Source: CAVWDI01 sp046259385
GTDB lineage: Bacteria > Chloroflexota > Anaerolineae > Anaerolineales > UBA4823
Assembly (NCBI GenBank): GCA_046259385.1
Contig: JBJYWI010000013.1
Coordinates: forward strand, 1 to 64,000
DNA length: 64,000 nt
Direction of reading: 5' to 3'
Part shown: positions 26,599 through 37,038 of the stretch, one piece after another
How the letters are laid out: each line of letters starts with the position of its first letter
Numbering within the stretch: position 1 is the stretch's first letter
Notes under the pieces: generated by a model
Databases searched by the model: none
Told to the model about the DNA's origin: nothing
What the model saw: the letters and a program-made list of their open reading frames with translations, nothing else
Made by a program: the position numbers and the translations under genes

Positions 26599-28704
26599 AT
26601 GTCCCGGATCGCGACCGTATATAAAGCTTTAAAAGAACTTGGACCACAACAGGTCGGTTTATATGCCTGGTACCAGCTGGGACTGCACAGCGGTTATTTC
26701 AACAGGGTAACAGATTCCGCATTGCGAAAATCCCGGACTCATCCGGAAAACCAGTCCTTTAAACCGGTCATAAATCCTCCTGGGCAGGACAAGTTAATTT
26801 CCCTTTTGGGGGAAAGCGGAATGTCCCAGTTGTTTACCGAAGCAGATCAAATTGCCGCTGGAAATGTGCGTTTGTTTGGTGCTGATCTTGCGCCCCTGAA
26901 GCTATCCTTCGATGAGCCGCTGAAGCCATGGACGATGTATGAAATCAATCCTGAGCTTTTAAATAAGCTTATCGGCGATGATGGTGATATTAAATATCTC
27001 TGGGAACCGGCTCGCTTTGGCTGGGCTTTTACCCTTGCGAGGGCATATTATCTGAGCGGAAATGAGCGTTACCCGAAAGCGTTCTGGAAGATCAGCGAGG
27101 GATTTCTCGAAAATAACCCTCCTTACCAGGGTCCATTCTGGACATCCGCTCAGGAAGTCGCATTGAGATTAATTGCGCTTGTGTTTGCCCTTCAAATCTT
27201 CTGGGATGCTGCGGAGACCACTCTTGAAAGGAAAGGGAAGCTGCTGGAGGCAGTCAGCATACACGCCGCCCGCATCCCCGCGACACTCGCCTACGCACGC
27301 GCTCAGAACAACAATCACCTGCTGAGCGAAGCAGCTGGACTGATAACTGCTGGTACTGCTCTACCGGAACATCCACAGTCTGATAAGTGGAAAATTCTTG
27401 GCTGGCGCCTGATCAATGCAGGCTTCGAAGTGCAAATCAGCGACGACGGATCCTATATCCAGCACAGCGCCAACTACCACCGGCTTATGCTGCAAATTGC
27501 TCTTTGGGCAAAACGCCTCTCAATATCCGCGCCCGACCCCAGATATGGGCTCTCCCATGAGAGCCTTCAAAGGCTGGGCAGCGCGTCGCGCTGGCTTGGC
27601 ACCCTTCTGGACCGGAAAAGCGGGATGGTGCCTAACCTTGGTCCCAATGACGGCGCATATTTCCTACCTCTCACAAATTGCCCATTCGAAGATTACCGCC
27701 CTGTCATTCAGGCAGCCTGCTGTAGTTTTCTTGGGGAACGAGCGTTGCCTCCCGGCTTGTGGGATGAATTACATCTATGGATTGGAAACAGCGTTCCCGT
27801 ATACAATAAAACCAAAGAGAATTTTTCAGACATCTCAATTTCATCTGTCCGCCCGCCGCATATGCTTCAAATCCCATCTCATGATTCCTGGGCATTTATG
27901 AGGGTTGCCCATTTCAACGACCGTCCAGGACACTCTGACCAGCTGCATGTCGACATCTGGTGGCAGGGGTTAAACATAGCTCAGGATGCTGGCTCATATC
28001 GTTACAACGCTCCCCCTCCCTGGGATAATGCATTAGCGAGCACCGACGTGCATAACACATTGACGGTCAATGATTGCGACCAGATGAACCGGGCCGGACG
28101 CTTTTTATACCTGGATTGGGCTCAATCACATTTGTTAAAGCATGAAAGGGACCGAAACGGAAAATGGGAGCAGGTGATAGCCCAGCATGTCGGCTACAAC
28201 CGCCTTGGGGTCACACACAGACGCACCCTGACTGCCCGCGATGATGGAACTTGGCGCATTGAGGATATGGTTTTCTCCAGCGATCAGAGCCTGGAAAATA
28301 GGAACGCACCGTTCACAATTGCACTGCAGTGGTTGCTCCCAGACTGGCCCTGGGAGGTCCTTGATTCTGATGCTTATCATCCCGAGGAAAACCCTGAACA
28401 TCCGATCGATTCAGATCCGCACGGGATTCCCGCCGACTGGTGGAAATTCGGTCTCAATCTGCTCTCGCCCAAAGGTCCTATTCAACTCTTTGTCTCTGCC
28501 GAAAAAAAGGAACCCCTGCCAGCGGTTCAAATTGTCCGGGCTGGAGAACTGGTTCACGGGCATGGCGAAGTCTCTCCTACATGGGGCTGGGTATCTCCCA
28601 CGTATGGACTAAAAACACCTGGATTATCGCTGCGTATAAAACAAACGATAGAGCTTCCCCTAAATTTAACCAGCCTTTGGGTCCTGCCTGAGCTGGAAGA
28701 TTGA
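26599..28704 (+). CDS. Heparinase II/III-like polysaccharide lyase family protein
   Basis: This 701-residue protein has an N-terminal (alpha/alpha) toroid domain (about 60-370) with ARAQNNNHLLSEAAGLITAG, which carries the Asn/His-type active-site block of the family. A C-terminal beta-sandwich Hepar_II_III domain (about 400-690) includes RPGHSDQLHVDIWWQG. No signal peptide is visible, which is common for copies encoded in polysaccharide assembly loci. The next gene, a GT4 transferase, begins immediately after its stop. With the bi-domain oxidoreductase at 18163 it forms a recurrent trio. The start lacks a ribosome binding site; a TATTCT ends 6 nt upstream of the ATG. Confidence 0.85.
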   Translation: MSRIATVYKALKELGPQQVGLYAWYQLGLHSGYFNRVTDSALRKSRTHPENQSFKPVINPPGQDKLISLLGESGMSQLFTEADQIAAGNVRLFGADLAPLKLSFDEPLKPWTMYEINPELLNKLIGDDGDIKYLWEPARFGWAFTLARAYYLSGNERYPKAFWKISEGFLENNPPYQGPFWTSAQEVALRLIALVFALQIFWDAAETTLERKGKLLEAVSIHAARIPATLAYARAQNNNHLLSEAAGLITAGTALPEHPQSDKWKILGWRLINAGFEVQISDDGSYIQHSANYHRLMLQIALWAKRLSISAPDPRYGLSHESLQRLGSASRWLGTLLDRKSGMVPNLGPNDGAYFLPLTNCPFEDYRPVIQAACCSFLGERALPPGLWDELHLWIGNSVPVYNKTKENFSDISISSVRPPHMLQIPSHDSWAFMRVAHFNDRPGHSDQLHVDIWWQGLNIAQDAGSYRYNAPPPWDNALASTDVHNTLTVNDCDQMNRAGRFLYLDWAQSHLLKHERDRNGKWEQVIAQHVGYNRLGVTHRRTLTARDDGTWRIEDMVFSSDQSLENRNAPFTIALQWLLPDWPWEVLDSDAYHPEENPEHPIDSDPHGIPADWWKFGLNLLSPKGPIQLFVSAEKKEPLPAVQIVRAGELVHGHGEVSPTWGWVSPTYGLKTPGLSLRIKQTIELPLNLTSLWVLPELED

Positions 28705-29925
28705 ATGCACATCCTCCTTATCCACCAAGCCTTTGTCGCCCTGGACGAGCCGGGCGGCACCCGTCATTATGAATTGGCCCGCTACCTGGCTGAGCGTGGT
28801 CACCGTGTAACCGTCATAGCAAGCGAAGTCAGTTATCTAACTGGCAGACGAGAAAATACAGATTCAAAAACTGAATTGTTCGAAAATGGCGGCAGAATCC
28901 AGATCCTGCGAACATACACCTATCCCGCCCTGCACCGCAGCTTTTTTCACCGTTTGCTCAGTTTCTTCAGCTTTATGCTGTTTTCGTTTCTTGATGGGGT
29001 TAAGGTCAAAAATCTAGATCTGATTTGGGGCACTTCGCCACCAATTTTTCAGGGGGTAACTGCCTTATCCCTGGCGCGATTAAAACGGGTGCCTTTCCTG
29101 TTCGAGGTGCGCGATCTGTGGCCTGCGTTTGCCGTGCAGGTCGGAGTACTGCGCCAGCCAGCTCTGATACGCGCCTCGCAATGGCTGGAAAAAACGCTGT
29201 ACCGCAGTGCGGACCAGTTAGTCGTCAATTCCCCCGGTTTCCTATCCCACGTCAAAGAGCGCGGCGGAAGGAATGTGAAACTGGTGCCTAACGGCACCGA
29301 TATCGAAATGTTCAGCCCACATATTGAAGGAGCTGATTTCCGCGCTGCCCACAACCTAGCGGACAAGTTTGTGGTTCTTTATGCCGGCGCACACGGCTTG
29401 TCCAATGACCTCGGTATCCTACTCGAATCTGCGAGGCTCCTTTCGCAACGACCCGATGTCCAATTTGTTCTGCTGGGAGATGGCAAAGAGAAACCAAATC
29501 TGGTTGAGCAGTCGCGTAAACTGGGGCTGAAAAATACGCTCTTCCTGCCTGCATGTCCAAAATCTCGCATTGCGCAAGCTGTAGCCGCCGCAAATGCCTG
29601 TGTGGCAATCTTAAAACCTGTTCCGCTTTACGCAACGGTTTACCCGAACAAGGTTTTTGACTACATGGCGGCTGGAAAACCAGTGATTCTGGCTATTGAT
29701 GGGGTTATCAGGTCAGCAGTAGAAGAAGCCGGCGCTGGGATATTCGTCCAACCGGGAGATCCGGTCGCACTGGCTCAGGCTGTCGAATCGTTGGCTGATG
29801 ATCCGCAGCAAACTAGGCGCATGGGCGAAAGCGGACGAGAATATGTGGTCAAGCACTTCAACCGGGTTGATCTCGCTGAAACACTTAACCAGCTCATCAC
29901 CCGGATGGTCACGGGTGGAGTCTGA
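28705..29925 (+). CDS. GT4-family glycosyltransferase (WbuB-like)
   Basis: This 406-residue GT-B enzyme starts with a short hydrophobic strand and GGTRHYELARYLAERGHRV. DLIWGTSPPIFQG and VRDLWPAFAVQ are typical of the WbuB-like group that builds O-antigen or capsule sugars. The C-terminal half has LLGDGKEKPNL and KVFDYMAAGKPVI. Its ATG abuts the stop of the heparinase-like gene, so the two are co-translated. No sugar specificity can be read. Confidence 0.87.
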   Translation: MHILLIHQAFVALDEPGGTRHYELARYLAERGHRVTVIASEVSYLTGRRENTDSKTELFENGGRIQILRTYTYPALHRSFFHRLLSFFSFMLFSFLDGVKVKNLDLIWGTSPPIFQGVTALSLARLKRVPFLFEVRDLWPAFAVQVGVLRQPALIRASQWLEKTLYRSADQLVVNSPGFLSHVKERGGRNVKLVPNGTDIEMFSPHIEGADFRAAHNLADKFVVLYAGAHGLSNDLGILLESARLLSQRPDVQFVLLGDGKEKPNLVEQSRKLGLKNTLFLPACPKSRIAQAVAAANACVAILKPVPLYATVYPNKVFDYMAAGKPVILAIDGVIRSAVEEAGAGIFVQPGDPVALAQAVESLADDPQQTRRMGESGREYVVKHFNRVDLAETLNQLITRMVTGGV

Positions 29926-29973
29926 TCCAATTTCGATTTTGTTTTAATTTCTGGGGGTCTTACAGCTGGAAAA

Positions 29974-31068
29974 TTATCCCTGCGCTTCGATTTCGGATAT
30001 GGGCCAATTTGGAACCACGTCCATATCCAACCCATCCCGGAACCCATTAATCATCCTGAAATATCCAGCCCCGGCAACCATGGCGGCGTTATCTGTGCAC
30101 AAATAGATGGGCGGAATTTGGACAGGGCAGGGAGCCTGGAGTTGTATTGCTCTCCGCAGCGCCTGGTTTGCTGAAACCCCGCCGGCTACAAGAATTTCCT
30201 TTGCATTAAATTCTTCCGCGGCTTTTACAGTTTTGCCAACTAAGACTTCAACCACTGCTGCTTGAAAACTTGCCGCAAGATCGGATACAGGAAGCAAACG
30301 CCCTTCCTCCTGAATGGACTGCACATGCCTTAATACTGCCGTTTTTAATCCGCTGAATGAAAAATTCCAGCTGTCCCCTAACCATGCTCGGGGAAAATTG
30401 AACGCTTCCGGATTGCCGCCCTGAGATTCTTCCTGTATCGCTGGACCTCCGGGGTAGCCCAGGCCAAGCAAACGGGCGACCTTATCAAAAGCCTCCCCGG
30501 CTGCATCATCCAGGGTTCCCCCCAGGCGTTCATATTGCAGGTGGTCTTGCATAAGCACCAGTTCAGTGTGCCCACCGGACACAATCAACGCTACCAGTGG
30601 AAATTTAGGATCTTTCTCCCTGGCAAATTTCTGCCCCCGGCTATCCCCTGCATATGACCGCTCGAGCCAGGCTGAGTAAATATGGGCTTCCAGATGATTT
30701 ATGCCAACCAGGGGAACCCCGGCGCCCATCGCCATTCCCTTTGCCATATTCATTCCAACTACCAGCGAACCAGGCAGGCCTGGTCCGCGGGTAACTGCGA
30801 TCCCGTCTACTTCTCCCAGGTTAAGATGCGCTTCCTCAAGCGCTGAATCTACAATTGCCGATATCGTCAGGATATGCTGTCGAGAGGCAACCTCCGGGAA
30901 CACTCCGCCAAATTTAGCATGCAGTTCAACCTGTGATGCAACTGCGTTTGACAGGATTATTCTTCCATTCTCGACAACCGCTGCCGCTGTTTCATCACAG
31001 GAGGTCTCAATCCCAAGAATCCTGGCAATCTGCTTGGGTTCTGGGAACAGGCGCTGCTGTAGGTCCAT
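29974..31068 (-). CDS. tsaD: tRNA N6-adenosine threonylcarbamoyltransferase TsaD
   Basis: This 364-residue ASKHA-fold enzyme transfers the threonylcarbamoyl group to A37 of tRNAs that read ANN codons. It shows [15 protein letters not shown] at the N-terminus, the metal-binding [24 protein letters not shown], and [19 protein letters not shown]. The start ATG gives a 10-residue extension before the conserved ILGIETS. It is the last gene of the minus-strand run from 34087 and lies 17 nt after the M24 peptidase gene. Confidence 0.96.
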   Translation of the reverse strand: MDLQQRLFPEPKQIARILGIETSCDETAAAVVENGRIILSNAVASQVELHAKFGGVFPEVASRQHILTISAIVDSALEEAHLNLGEVDGIAVTRGPGLPGSLVVGMNMAKGMAMGAGVPLVGINHLEAHIYSAWLERSYAGDSRGQKFAREKDPKFPLVALIVSGGHTELVLMQDHLQYERLGGTLDDAAGEAFDKVARLLGLGYPGGPAIQEESQGGNPEAFNFPRAWLGDSWNFSFSGLKTAVLRHVQSIQEEGRLLPVSDLAASFQAAVVEVLVGKTVKAAEEFNAKEILVAGGVSANQALRRAIQLQAPCPVQIPPIYLCTDNAAMVAGAGYFRMINGFRDGLDMDVVPNWPISEIEAQG

Positions 31069-31085
31069 ACAATTATCCCTATTCT

Positions 31086-32336
31086 CTATTCACCAAAATT
31101 GTACCCCTTAACCGGAAGCACGAAATCCATTGGGTAATCAACTAGAACCTCTATCTCACCATCCGGGCGAATCCAGACGGTGTCTTCCAGCCGCACTCCC
31201 ATACCTCGCTCCGGGTAATATAAACCGGGTTCAATGGTTACGACCGAACCGGGCAGTAATTTATGCTTGTTTGTGCTGACTGCGCTGAACCAGGGGTATT
31301 CGTGCACATGCAGTCCAAGCCCATGTCCCAGACTGTGGACGTAGCCGTCCTTTGTTCCGGGCACACTCCGTATGGTGGAATGACCCTGCTGTTCAAACAG
31401 TTCGCATACCCGCTCCTGGTACAGTCTGCAATACTCTCCCATTTGCAGCTCACCTGTCACAGTTTGATACACAGAAAACACGTCCGCATACAACCGCTGG
31501 GCTTCCTTAGAAGCGTAACCCAGGCACCAGGTGCGGGTGAAGTCGAAATAATAGCCTCCCCCTGCTTCACACGGAAAGATATCAAACACAATAGTCTCAC
31601 CCAGCCGGAGCACATCTTCAAGATCACCGGTGCTGTGTGGCACGCCGGCATCTCCACCCTGGGCAAAAATAAATCCTTCCGGCAATTCCGCTCCGTTCTC
31701 TGCAACCCACAATCTGATTTGGTTTTTAACGTCGCCAATGGTCAAAAATGCGCCGTCTTCATTTAGAAGCGCACCATCTCGAACCTCTCGGGTGGTTAAG
31801 AAGTCCGCCGTCTTGTGTACAACATCTACTGTTATCATGCCCATTCGCCGGATGCGATCAATCTCGTCGTGATCCTTGGTGGACATCGCCTTGAGCAAAA
31901 TCTCGCCGGCTTCTTTTCCATCAAATGAAATCTCCGGAAACTGCTCCCGAAGTTCTGAAAACACCGCATAAGCGGTGCCTGCGTCGCGCATACCAGCAAC
32001 AGCTACACGTCCTGCCTCGAGGCCAGCATGTTTGAAGATCCGCTGGTATTTTTCCACCTCGGTTCTGATTGGATCCCCGCCCCCGATTCGCCGTATCTCA
32101 TCCAGTCCAATGTCGGTCAGATCGATCGTCTTTAGCCCGGTTTTTGCTGCTTCATCCCGTTCCATTGGATAATGAAACAGCGATGGTTCAGCACCGGGCT
32201 TGACTATCAGATCGGCGCTGTTTAAATAGGCTCCGCCAGTCAGGTAAACCATTCCCGGGTTGTGCTGTCCGGAACCGGTGATCAGCAGCGCGTCAACTCC
32301 GCTTTTTGCCATCAATCTCTCAATATCTGTTTTCAT
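31086..32336 (-). CDS. M24-family metallopeptidase (Xaa-Pro aminopeptidase-like)
   Basis: This 416-residue protein has a creatinase-type N-terminal domain (about 1-140) and a pita-bread M24 domain. The metal ligands are visible as Asp in [20 protein letters not shown], His in [14 protein letters not shown], and two Glu in [10 protein letters not shown] and VRLEDTVW. The enzyme probably releases N-terminal residues next to proline, but some members act on other substrates. It is 6 nt behind selA and 17 nt before tsaD. Confidence 0.88.
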   Translation of the reverse strand: MKTDIERLMAKSGVDALLITGSGQHNPGMVYLTGGAYLNSADLIVKPGAEPSLFHYPMERDEAAKTGLKTIDLTDIGLDEIRRIGGGDPIRTEVEKYQRIFKHAGLEAGRVAVAGMRDAGTAYAVFSELREQFPEISFDGKEAGEILLKAMSTKDHDEIDRIRRMGMITVDVVHKTADFLTTREVRDGALLNEDGAFLTIGDVKNQIRLWVAENGAELPEGFIFAQGGDAGVPHSTGDLEDVLRLGETIVFDIFPCEAGGGYYFDFTRTWCLGYASKEAQRLYADVFSVYQTVTGELQMGEYCRLYQERVCELFEQQGHSTIRSVPGTKDGYVHSLGHGLGLHVHEYPWFSAVSTNKHKLLPGSVVTIEPGLYYPERGMGVRLEDTVWIRPDGEIEVLVDYPMDFVLPVKGYNFGE

Positions 32337-32342
32337 TTCTGT

Positions 32343-33704
32343 CTAACAAATAATCTTTCTGACCTGTTCAATAAAGGCTTGATCCTGTTCGGGCATGACT
32401 GTCCTAGGGTCAAAAACGACCATCTCATTCTCAAGTCTCGCGATAACCGCGGGTTGTCCCGCGCGTAATTGATCCAATAACCTGTTTGGGCTGCGCGCTT
32501 GAATTCCAAGCAGCCAGGTTGGCAGGATCTCTTCTGGCAAACTCCCGCCGCCCACTGTGGAGGCACCTTCCAACAATATGCTTCCCTTAAGAATCTCTGC
32601 CCACCTCTCTGCCCGCTTTCTCAGACTTTCAAGAGGTGCAGCGATCATGCGCCAGACCGGAATTTCCTGCTCGGCTTCATCCTTTATGTAATGCATCAAA
32701 GTCGCTGATAGTCCTGCCAGACAGAGTTTATCAGCCCGGATCGCCCTGGCAAGCGGGTGCTTTTTTAACCTTTTAACCAGGTCCGACCTGCCCACAATAA
32801 TACCTGCCTGCGGACCTCCGATAAGTTTATCACCAGAGAAACAAACCAGGTCCGCTCCCATAGAGAGCGATTCGACCACCATCGGTTCATGTCCCAGGCC
32901 ATACCTTTCGGTTTCCAGCAGCGCTCCTGAACCCAGATCATCCACCAGAGGAATGCCTCTCTTTAACGCCAATTCGCCGAGCTCATTCAATCCGGGTTCT
33001 GAAGTAAAACCAATGATCCTGAAATTAGAGCGATGGGCGCGTAGGATCATAGCCGGATTCGATTCTTCGATCGCGTTTATGTAATCGGACAAATGCACCC
33101 GGTTTGTTGTGCCAACTTCAACCAGCCGGGCTCCGGATTGTTTCATCACATCCGGCACCCTGAACCCGCCTCCAATCTCCACCAGCTGTGATCTGGCAAT
33201 AACTACAGCCCGCCGTTTTGCCAGACAGGTCAGGATTAAAAGCAGCGCTGAGGCGTTGTTGTTCACCGCTAATCCTGCTTGCGCGCCTGTCAGCCTAGTC
33301 AGAAGCGCTTCGGCATGGATGAGACGGGATCCACGCTTTCCCCGGTCAAGATCATATTCCAGCGTGGAGTAACCCGCTGCCACGCTCTTTACGGCTTTGA
33401 TAGCAGAACGGCTCAAGGGCGCTCGGCCTAGATTGGTATGCAGGATCACACCCGTGGCATTTATTACTCCCACCAGAGTCGCCTTGGTCCATTCTCTCAG
33501 GGCTGTCTCACAGCGTTCAAGCAATTCCCCTTCATCCGGGATACTTTTACCCTGTTCATGGCTGGAACGGACATCTTCCAGCGTGAACCGGATCGCTTCG
33601 ATGGTCAATGACCGCCCATAATGATTTAATAACTCGATCGCTCCGGGTGTGTTAACAAACTGATCCACTGAAGGCAGGGATCTCAACTCGCTCATGGTTT
33701 CCAT
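32343..33704 (-). CDS. selA: L-seryl-tRNA(Sec) selenium transferase (selenocysteine synthase)
   Basis: This 453-residue PLP enzyme converts Ser-tRNA(Sec) to Sec-tRNA(Sec) using selenophosphate. LRSLPSVDQFVN, INATGVILHTNLGRAPL, YDLDRGKRGSR and the PLP lysine (about residue 293) in CFSGDKLIGGPQAGIIVGR match bacterial SelA throughout. The ATG at 33704 is chosen because GAGGGAG lies 8 nt upstream; another start at 33695 overlaps the previous stop as ATGA. The gene is intact, indicating that the host uses selenocysteine and supporting UGA decoding in the gene at 4747. selB, selC and selD are not in the window. Confidence 0.95.
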   Translation of the reverse strand: METMSELRSLPSVDQFVNTPGAIELLNHYGRSLTIEAIRFTLEDVRSSHEQGKSIPDEGELLERCETALREWTKATLVGVINATGVILHTNLGRAPLSRSAIKAVKSVAAGYSTLEYDLDRGKRGSRLIHAEALLTRLTGAQAGLAVNNNASALLLILTCLAKRRAVVIARSQLVEIGGGFRVPDVMKQSGARLVEVGTTNRVHLSDYINAIEESNPAMILRAHRSNFRIIGFTSEPGLNELGELALKRGIPLVDDLGSGALLETERYGLGHEPMVVESLSMGADLVCFSGDKLIGGPQAGIIVGRSDLVKRLKKHPLARAIRADKLCLAGLSATLMHYIKDEAEQEIPVWRMIAAPLESLRKRAERWAEILKGSILLEGASTVGGGSLPEEILPTWLLGIQARSPNRLLDQLRAGQPAVIARLENEMVVFDPRTVMPEQDQAFIEQVRKIIC

Positions 33705-34087
33705 TGACTGCGCTCCCTCAGACGAAGCAGCCATTCAATTACCACGAAACCAATTGCCAGTATCAGGGCGATAAATGGATTGAGCACTCTTCCAATTTGC
33801 AGCCATACCAGGGTCGGGAAATAAATCCCAAACCAGAGCGACTGCCGTACGATAACCCCTTGGGTCGCGGGCGGGATTGAGTGAAAGCGCCGGTTGAGAA
33901 AAGCCATTACAGGTAAAGCTGCCCCTGTCAGCGCAAGTACACCGGCAAAAAAGAAAAGCCAGCGAGTCCCTCCGCTGGGCGTTGTGTAACGGTACAGTAG
34001 ATACAGACCGCCCCAGCCCAATAGAACCAGGAAAACCGAGGTGGGTATGAAAAAACTGACCGGGGGAGATGTTTTAGATTCAACCAT
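33692..34087 (-). CDS. Small membrane protein upstream of selA, unknown function
   Basis: This 131-residue protein has about four hydrophobic helices (roughly residues 12-32, 42-62, 78-95, 100-122) and a basic C-terminus (RLRERSQWKP). No family was recognised. Its 3' end overlaps the selA start by several codons, so the two genes are translationally linked. Whether the link to selenium metabolism is functional is unknown. Confidence 0.65.
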   Translation of the reverse strand: MVESKTSPPVSFFIPTSVFLVLLGWGGLYLLYRYTTPSGGTRWLFFFAGVLALTGAALPVMAFLNRRFHSIPPATQGVIVRQSLWFGIYFPTLVWLQIGRVLNPFIALILAIGFVVIEWLLRLRERSQWKP

Positions 34088-34294
34088 CAGGGTCTTTATT
34101 CTTATTCCTGCGTTTTTTTTGAATTATTAAAACGAACGGGGCGATAATATTCATCATCTAATTAAAAGGATAACCATGATTAAACTGCCAGCTTAGGGGA
34201 AATTATACATTAATCTCTGCCTGTGAAACCAATGCAGCCCGCGCCGCAATCACAAACCAATAAAAATCTCCGGTTAGATTGATATTGAACAAAA

Positions 34295-34330
34295 AACAGG
34301 CGTCCAATTATTTTAACCTGGACGCCTGTT
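34295..34330 (-). terminator. Rho-independent terminator of dnaK
   Basis: A 12-bp perfect stem (34319-34330 with 34295-34306) and a 12-nt loop, followed on the minus strand by a run of T, lie 44 nt after the dnaK stop. Confidence 0.92.
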
Positions 34331-34374
34331 CAGATTCGCTGCAACTTTGTCTTATGCTATGCTTTCAACGTTGT

Positions 34375-36306
34375 TTAGGCTTCGTGAAATTCACCCTCAA
34401 TAACTTCATCTTCATCCGAAGAAACGCTACCCGGGCTGGCAGCTGCTGGACCATGGCCGTTCCCACCTGGCATGGTTTCGCCAGCCGCGCCGCCAGAAGC
34501 CTGTTGCTGGGCATATAGCTGCTGGCTGAGAGCATGGAATGCATTCTGGACTTCATCAACCAGTTGTTTGATATGTCCCGCATCCTCGCCCTTCATCGCC
34601 TCCCGCAATGAGTCGATCTTTGCCTGGATATTCTGGCGTTCGTTTTCTGGGACCTTATCACCCAATTCTGCCAGAGTTTTTTCGGTCTGGTATGCCAGAC
34701 TGTCTGCGATGTTGCGGGCCTCAATCAACTCGCGCCTCTTGCTGTCTTCCGCTTCGTGCTCACGGGCTTCCCTGACCATCTTGTCAATCTCATTCTGGTT
34801 GAGATTGGTTGAAGCAGTGATTGTGACGTTTTGTTCTTTTCCAGTAGCTTTATCCTTTGCAGCCACGTTAAGGATGCCGTTTGCATCAATATCAAATGTA
34901 ACCTCAATTTGTGGAACACCGCGTGGAGCTGAAGGGATACCTTCCAGCCGGAAACGACCCAGGGTCATATTATCTCCTGCCATGGGGCGTTCTCCCTGTA
35001 GCACATGGATATCAACAGCTGTCTGGTTATCTTCCGCAGTAGAAAAGACTTCGGTCTTCTTGATCGGAATGGTTGTATTCCGCTCGATTAATGTGGTCAT
35101 AACCGAACCGAGGGTCTCAAGTCCAAGTGATAGCGGAGTAACATCCAGCAGAAGTACATCCTTCACATCACCGCCCAACACACCTGCCTGGATAGCCGCG
35201 CCTACCGCGACAACTTCATCCGGGTTGACGCCTTTATGAGGTTCTTTATCGATAAATGTTCGAACCAGATCCTGCACCATCGGCATGCGGGTTGCGCCTC
35301 CCACAAGGATAATTTCATCAATCTTGTTTGCGCTCAGCCCAGCATCCTTCAAGGCTGCGTTGAAGGGTCCTTTTATTCGTTCCACAAGATCCTCCGTCAG
35401 CTGCTCAAACTTCGCTCTCGACAATTTCATCTGCAAATGCCTTGGACCGGAAGCGTCCGCGGTTACATAAGGCAGATTTATCTCAGTTTCCATCACACTA
35501 GAGAGCTCAATTTTCGCCTTTTCAGCGCTTTCGCGTAGTCGCTGCAGGGCTTGTCGGTCTTTACGCAGGTCGATCCCATTTTCCTTCATGAACTCATCAG
35601 CGACCCAGTTTACAATCGCCTGGTCCCAATCATCTCCGCCCAGGTGAGTATCACCGTTGGTCGATTTTACTTCGATAACTCCCTCACCGACTTCCAGGAT
35701 ACTTACATCAAAAGTACCGCCTCCTAAGTCAAAGACCAGTATGGTCTCGTTCTCCTTTTTATCAAGACCGTAAGCCAGAGCGGCTGAAGTAGGTTCATTA
35801 ATAATCCTGAGCACTTCCAGCCCGGCAATTTTTCCGGCGTCTTTGGTTGCCTGCCTCTGGCTGTCGTTAAAATATGCCGGTACAGTGATTACAGCTTTCG
35901 TCACCGTTTCTCCCAGAAACGCTTCGGCATCCTTCTTGAGCTTTCCCAAGATCATAGCCGAGATTTCCTGCGGGCTGTATTCTTTTCCATTGACGGGTAT
36001 TCTGACTCTGGCATCGCCAGCCGGACCTTCAACGACTTTATAAGAGACCATTTCACGCTCATTTTCGACCTCATCGAAGCGCCTTCCCATGAAGCGTTTT
36101 ATCGAATAGACAGTATTGTCGGGATTTACAACTGCCTGTCGTTTCGCAGTTTCACCAACCAGCCTTTCGCCATTTTTATTAAAACCAACCACCGAGGGCA
36201 GCAAACGTGAGCCCTCCGCAGTTGTGATAACAGTCGGATCGCCGCCTTCCATTACAGCAACAACGCTGTTAGTTGTCCCGAGATCTATACCAATAATTTT
36301 AGACAT
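34375..36306 (-). CDS. dnaK: Molecular chaperone DnaK (Hsp70)
   Basis: This 643-residue chaperone binds exposed hydrophobic segments under ATP control. The nucleotide-binding domain begins [14 protein letters not shown] and contains [27 protein letters not shown] and [10 protein letters not shown]. The substrate-binding domain starts near [16 protein letters not shown], and a lid and Gly-rich tail end in EGEFHEA. GGAG lies upstream of the ATG. grpE and dnaJ are not adjacent, and no CIRCE inverted repeat is seen in the upstream region, so control is not by a recognisable HrcA site. It is transcribed divergently from dnaA. Confidence 0.97.
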   Translation of the reverse strand: MSKIIGIDLGTTNSVVAVMEGGDPTVITTAEGSRLLPSVVGFNKNGERLVGETAKRQAVVNPDNTVYSIKRFMGRRFDEVENEREMVSYKVVEGPAGDARVRIPVNGKEYSPQEISAMILGKLKKDAEAFLGETVTKAVITVPAYFNDSQRQATKDAGKIAGLEVLRIINEPTSAALAYGLDKKENETILVFDLGGGTFDVSILEVGEGVIEVKSTNGDTHLGGDDWDQAIVNWVADEFMKENGIDLRKDRQALQRLRESAEKAKIELSSVMETEINLPYVTADASGPRHLQMKLSRAKFEQLTEDLVERIKGPFNAALKDAGLSANKIDEIILVGGATRMPMVQDLVRTFIDKEPHKGVNPDEVVAVGAAIQAGVLGGDVKDVLLLDVTPLSLGLETLGSVMTTLIERNTTIPIKKTEVFSTAEDNQTAVDIHVLQGERPMAGDNMTLGRFRLEGIPSAPRGVPQIEVTFDIDANGILNVAAKDKATGKEQNVTITASTNLNQNEIDKMVREAREHEAEDSKRRELIEARNIADSLAYQTEKTLAELGDKVPENERQNIQAKIDSLREAMKGEDAGHIKQLVDEVQNAFHALSQQLYAQQQASGGAAGETMPGGNGHGPAAASPGSVSSDEDEVIEGEFHEA

Positions 36307-37038
36307 AATATTCTCCTTTTATAATTCAATTAAAAGATGTATAAAACATAAAAGCCATCAAAGATGACAAAGATTTATTGCGTACGGTATATCTGCAAAC
36401 ACAATATAAATATTCAGGTTTTCAATGCACATGTATAGGATAAACAGGCAATACATGAAAGGCGTTAACGGAATATAGGAGAAATATCAATATTTAAACT
36501 GGACAAATAAATCGCTGCTACTGATAAGCACGCCTTTTTCCAGATCGATTCCATACAGGATTCACGATTTGGAATCGTCTAACATTTATTTTCTTCCTTC
36601 ACCCTCATTGATTTCTTTAAGATATGGAGATTCCGCTCCCTAGCCATTCTTTTCTCAAGCTAACCTTCCCCTTCTATATTGGGGATTACTATTATCATCC
36701 CCCTGCAATTGGGACTTAAATGCAGTATTGTGTCAGGTATAGAAATTGCAACATATTTTGATTTTTTTAAGATTCTTGATTCTTAAATTATTGTTTTTTT
36801 TTAGATAAAATCGGACTTCCTCTATTGCCTATCTCACCATATCGGTTAGAATAGTAACCCAACAGTTCAGGGTTGAATAATAACTTTCAAGCTGGACTAG
36901 ATCAGGGATGCTGTTCTTATCATTTTAGGTAACTGACCTGCTCAACTTAATAGGAAATTACGGTCGCTCCACTGCTGGTACTGTGGAACGTGAGGGGTAT
37001 AGTTTGTCCTATTCCGGGAACAGCGCTGAGGAGAATCG
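36307..37038. other. 732-bp AT-rich intergenic region between divergent dnaK and dnaA
   Basis: No ORF of coding character is seen. The stretch around 36750-36810 is strongly AT-rich with long T runs. It must hold the dnaK and dnaA promoters. I looked for the DnaA box TTATCCACA and close variants on both strands and found only poor 7-of-9 matches (for example around 36427 and 36986), not a cluster. It is a positional candidate for oriC but lacks the expected boxes. Confidence 0.5.

Noticed and set aside
36310..36420. A CIRCE element controlling dnaK
   Set aside because: No TTAGCACTC-N9-GAGTGCTAA inverted repeat or near match is present upstream of dnaK.
36307..37038. A confident oriC call
   Set aside because: The region is AT-rich and next to dnaA but has no cluster of DnaA boxes, so it is recorded only as a positional candidate.
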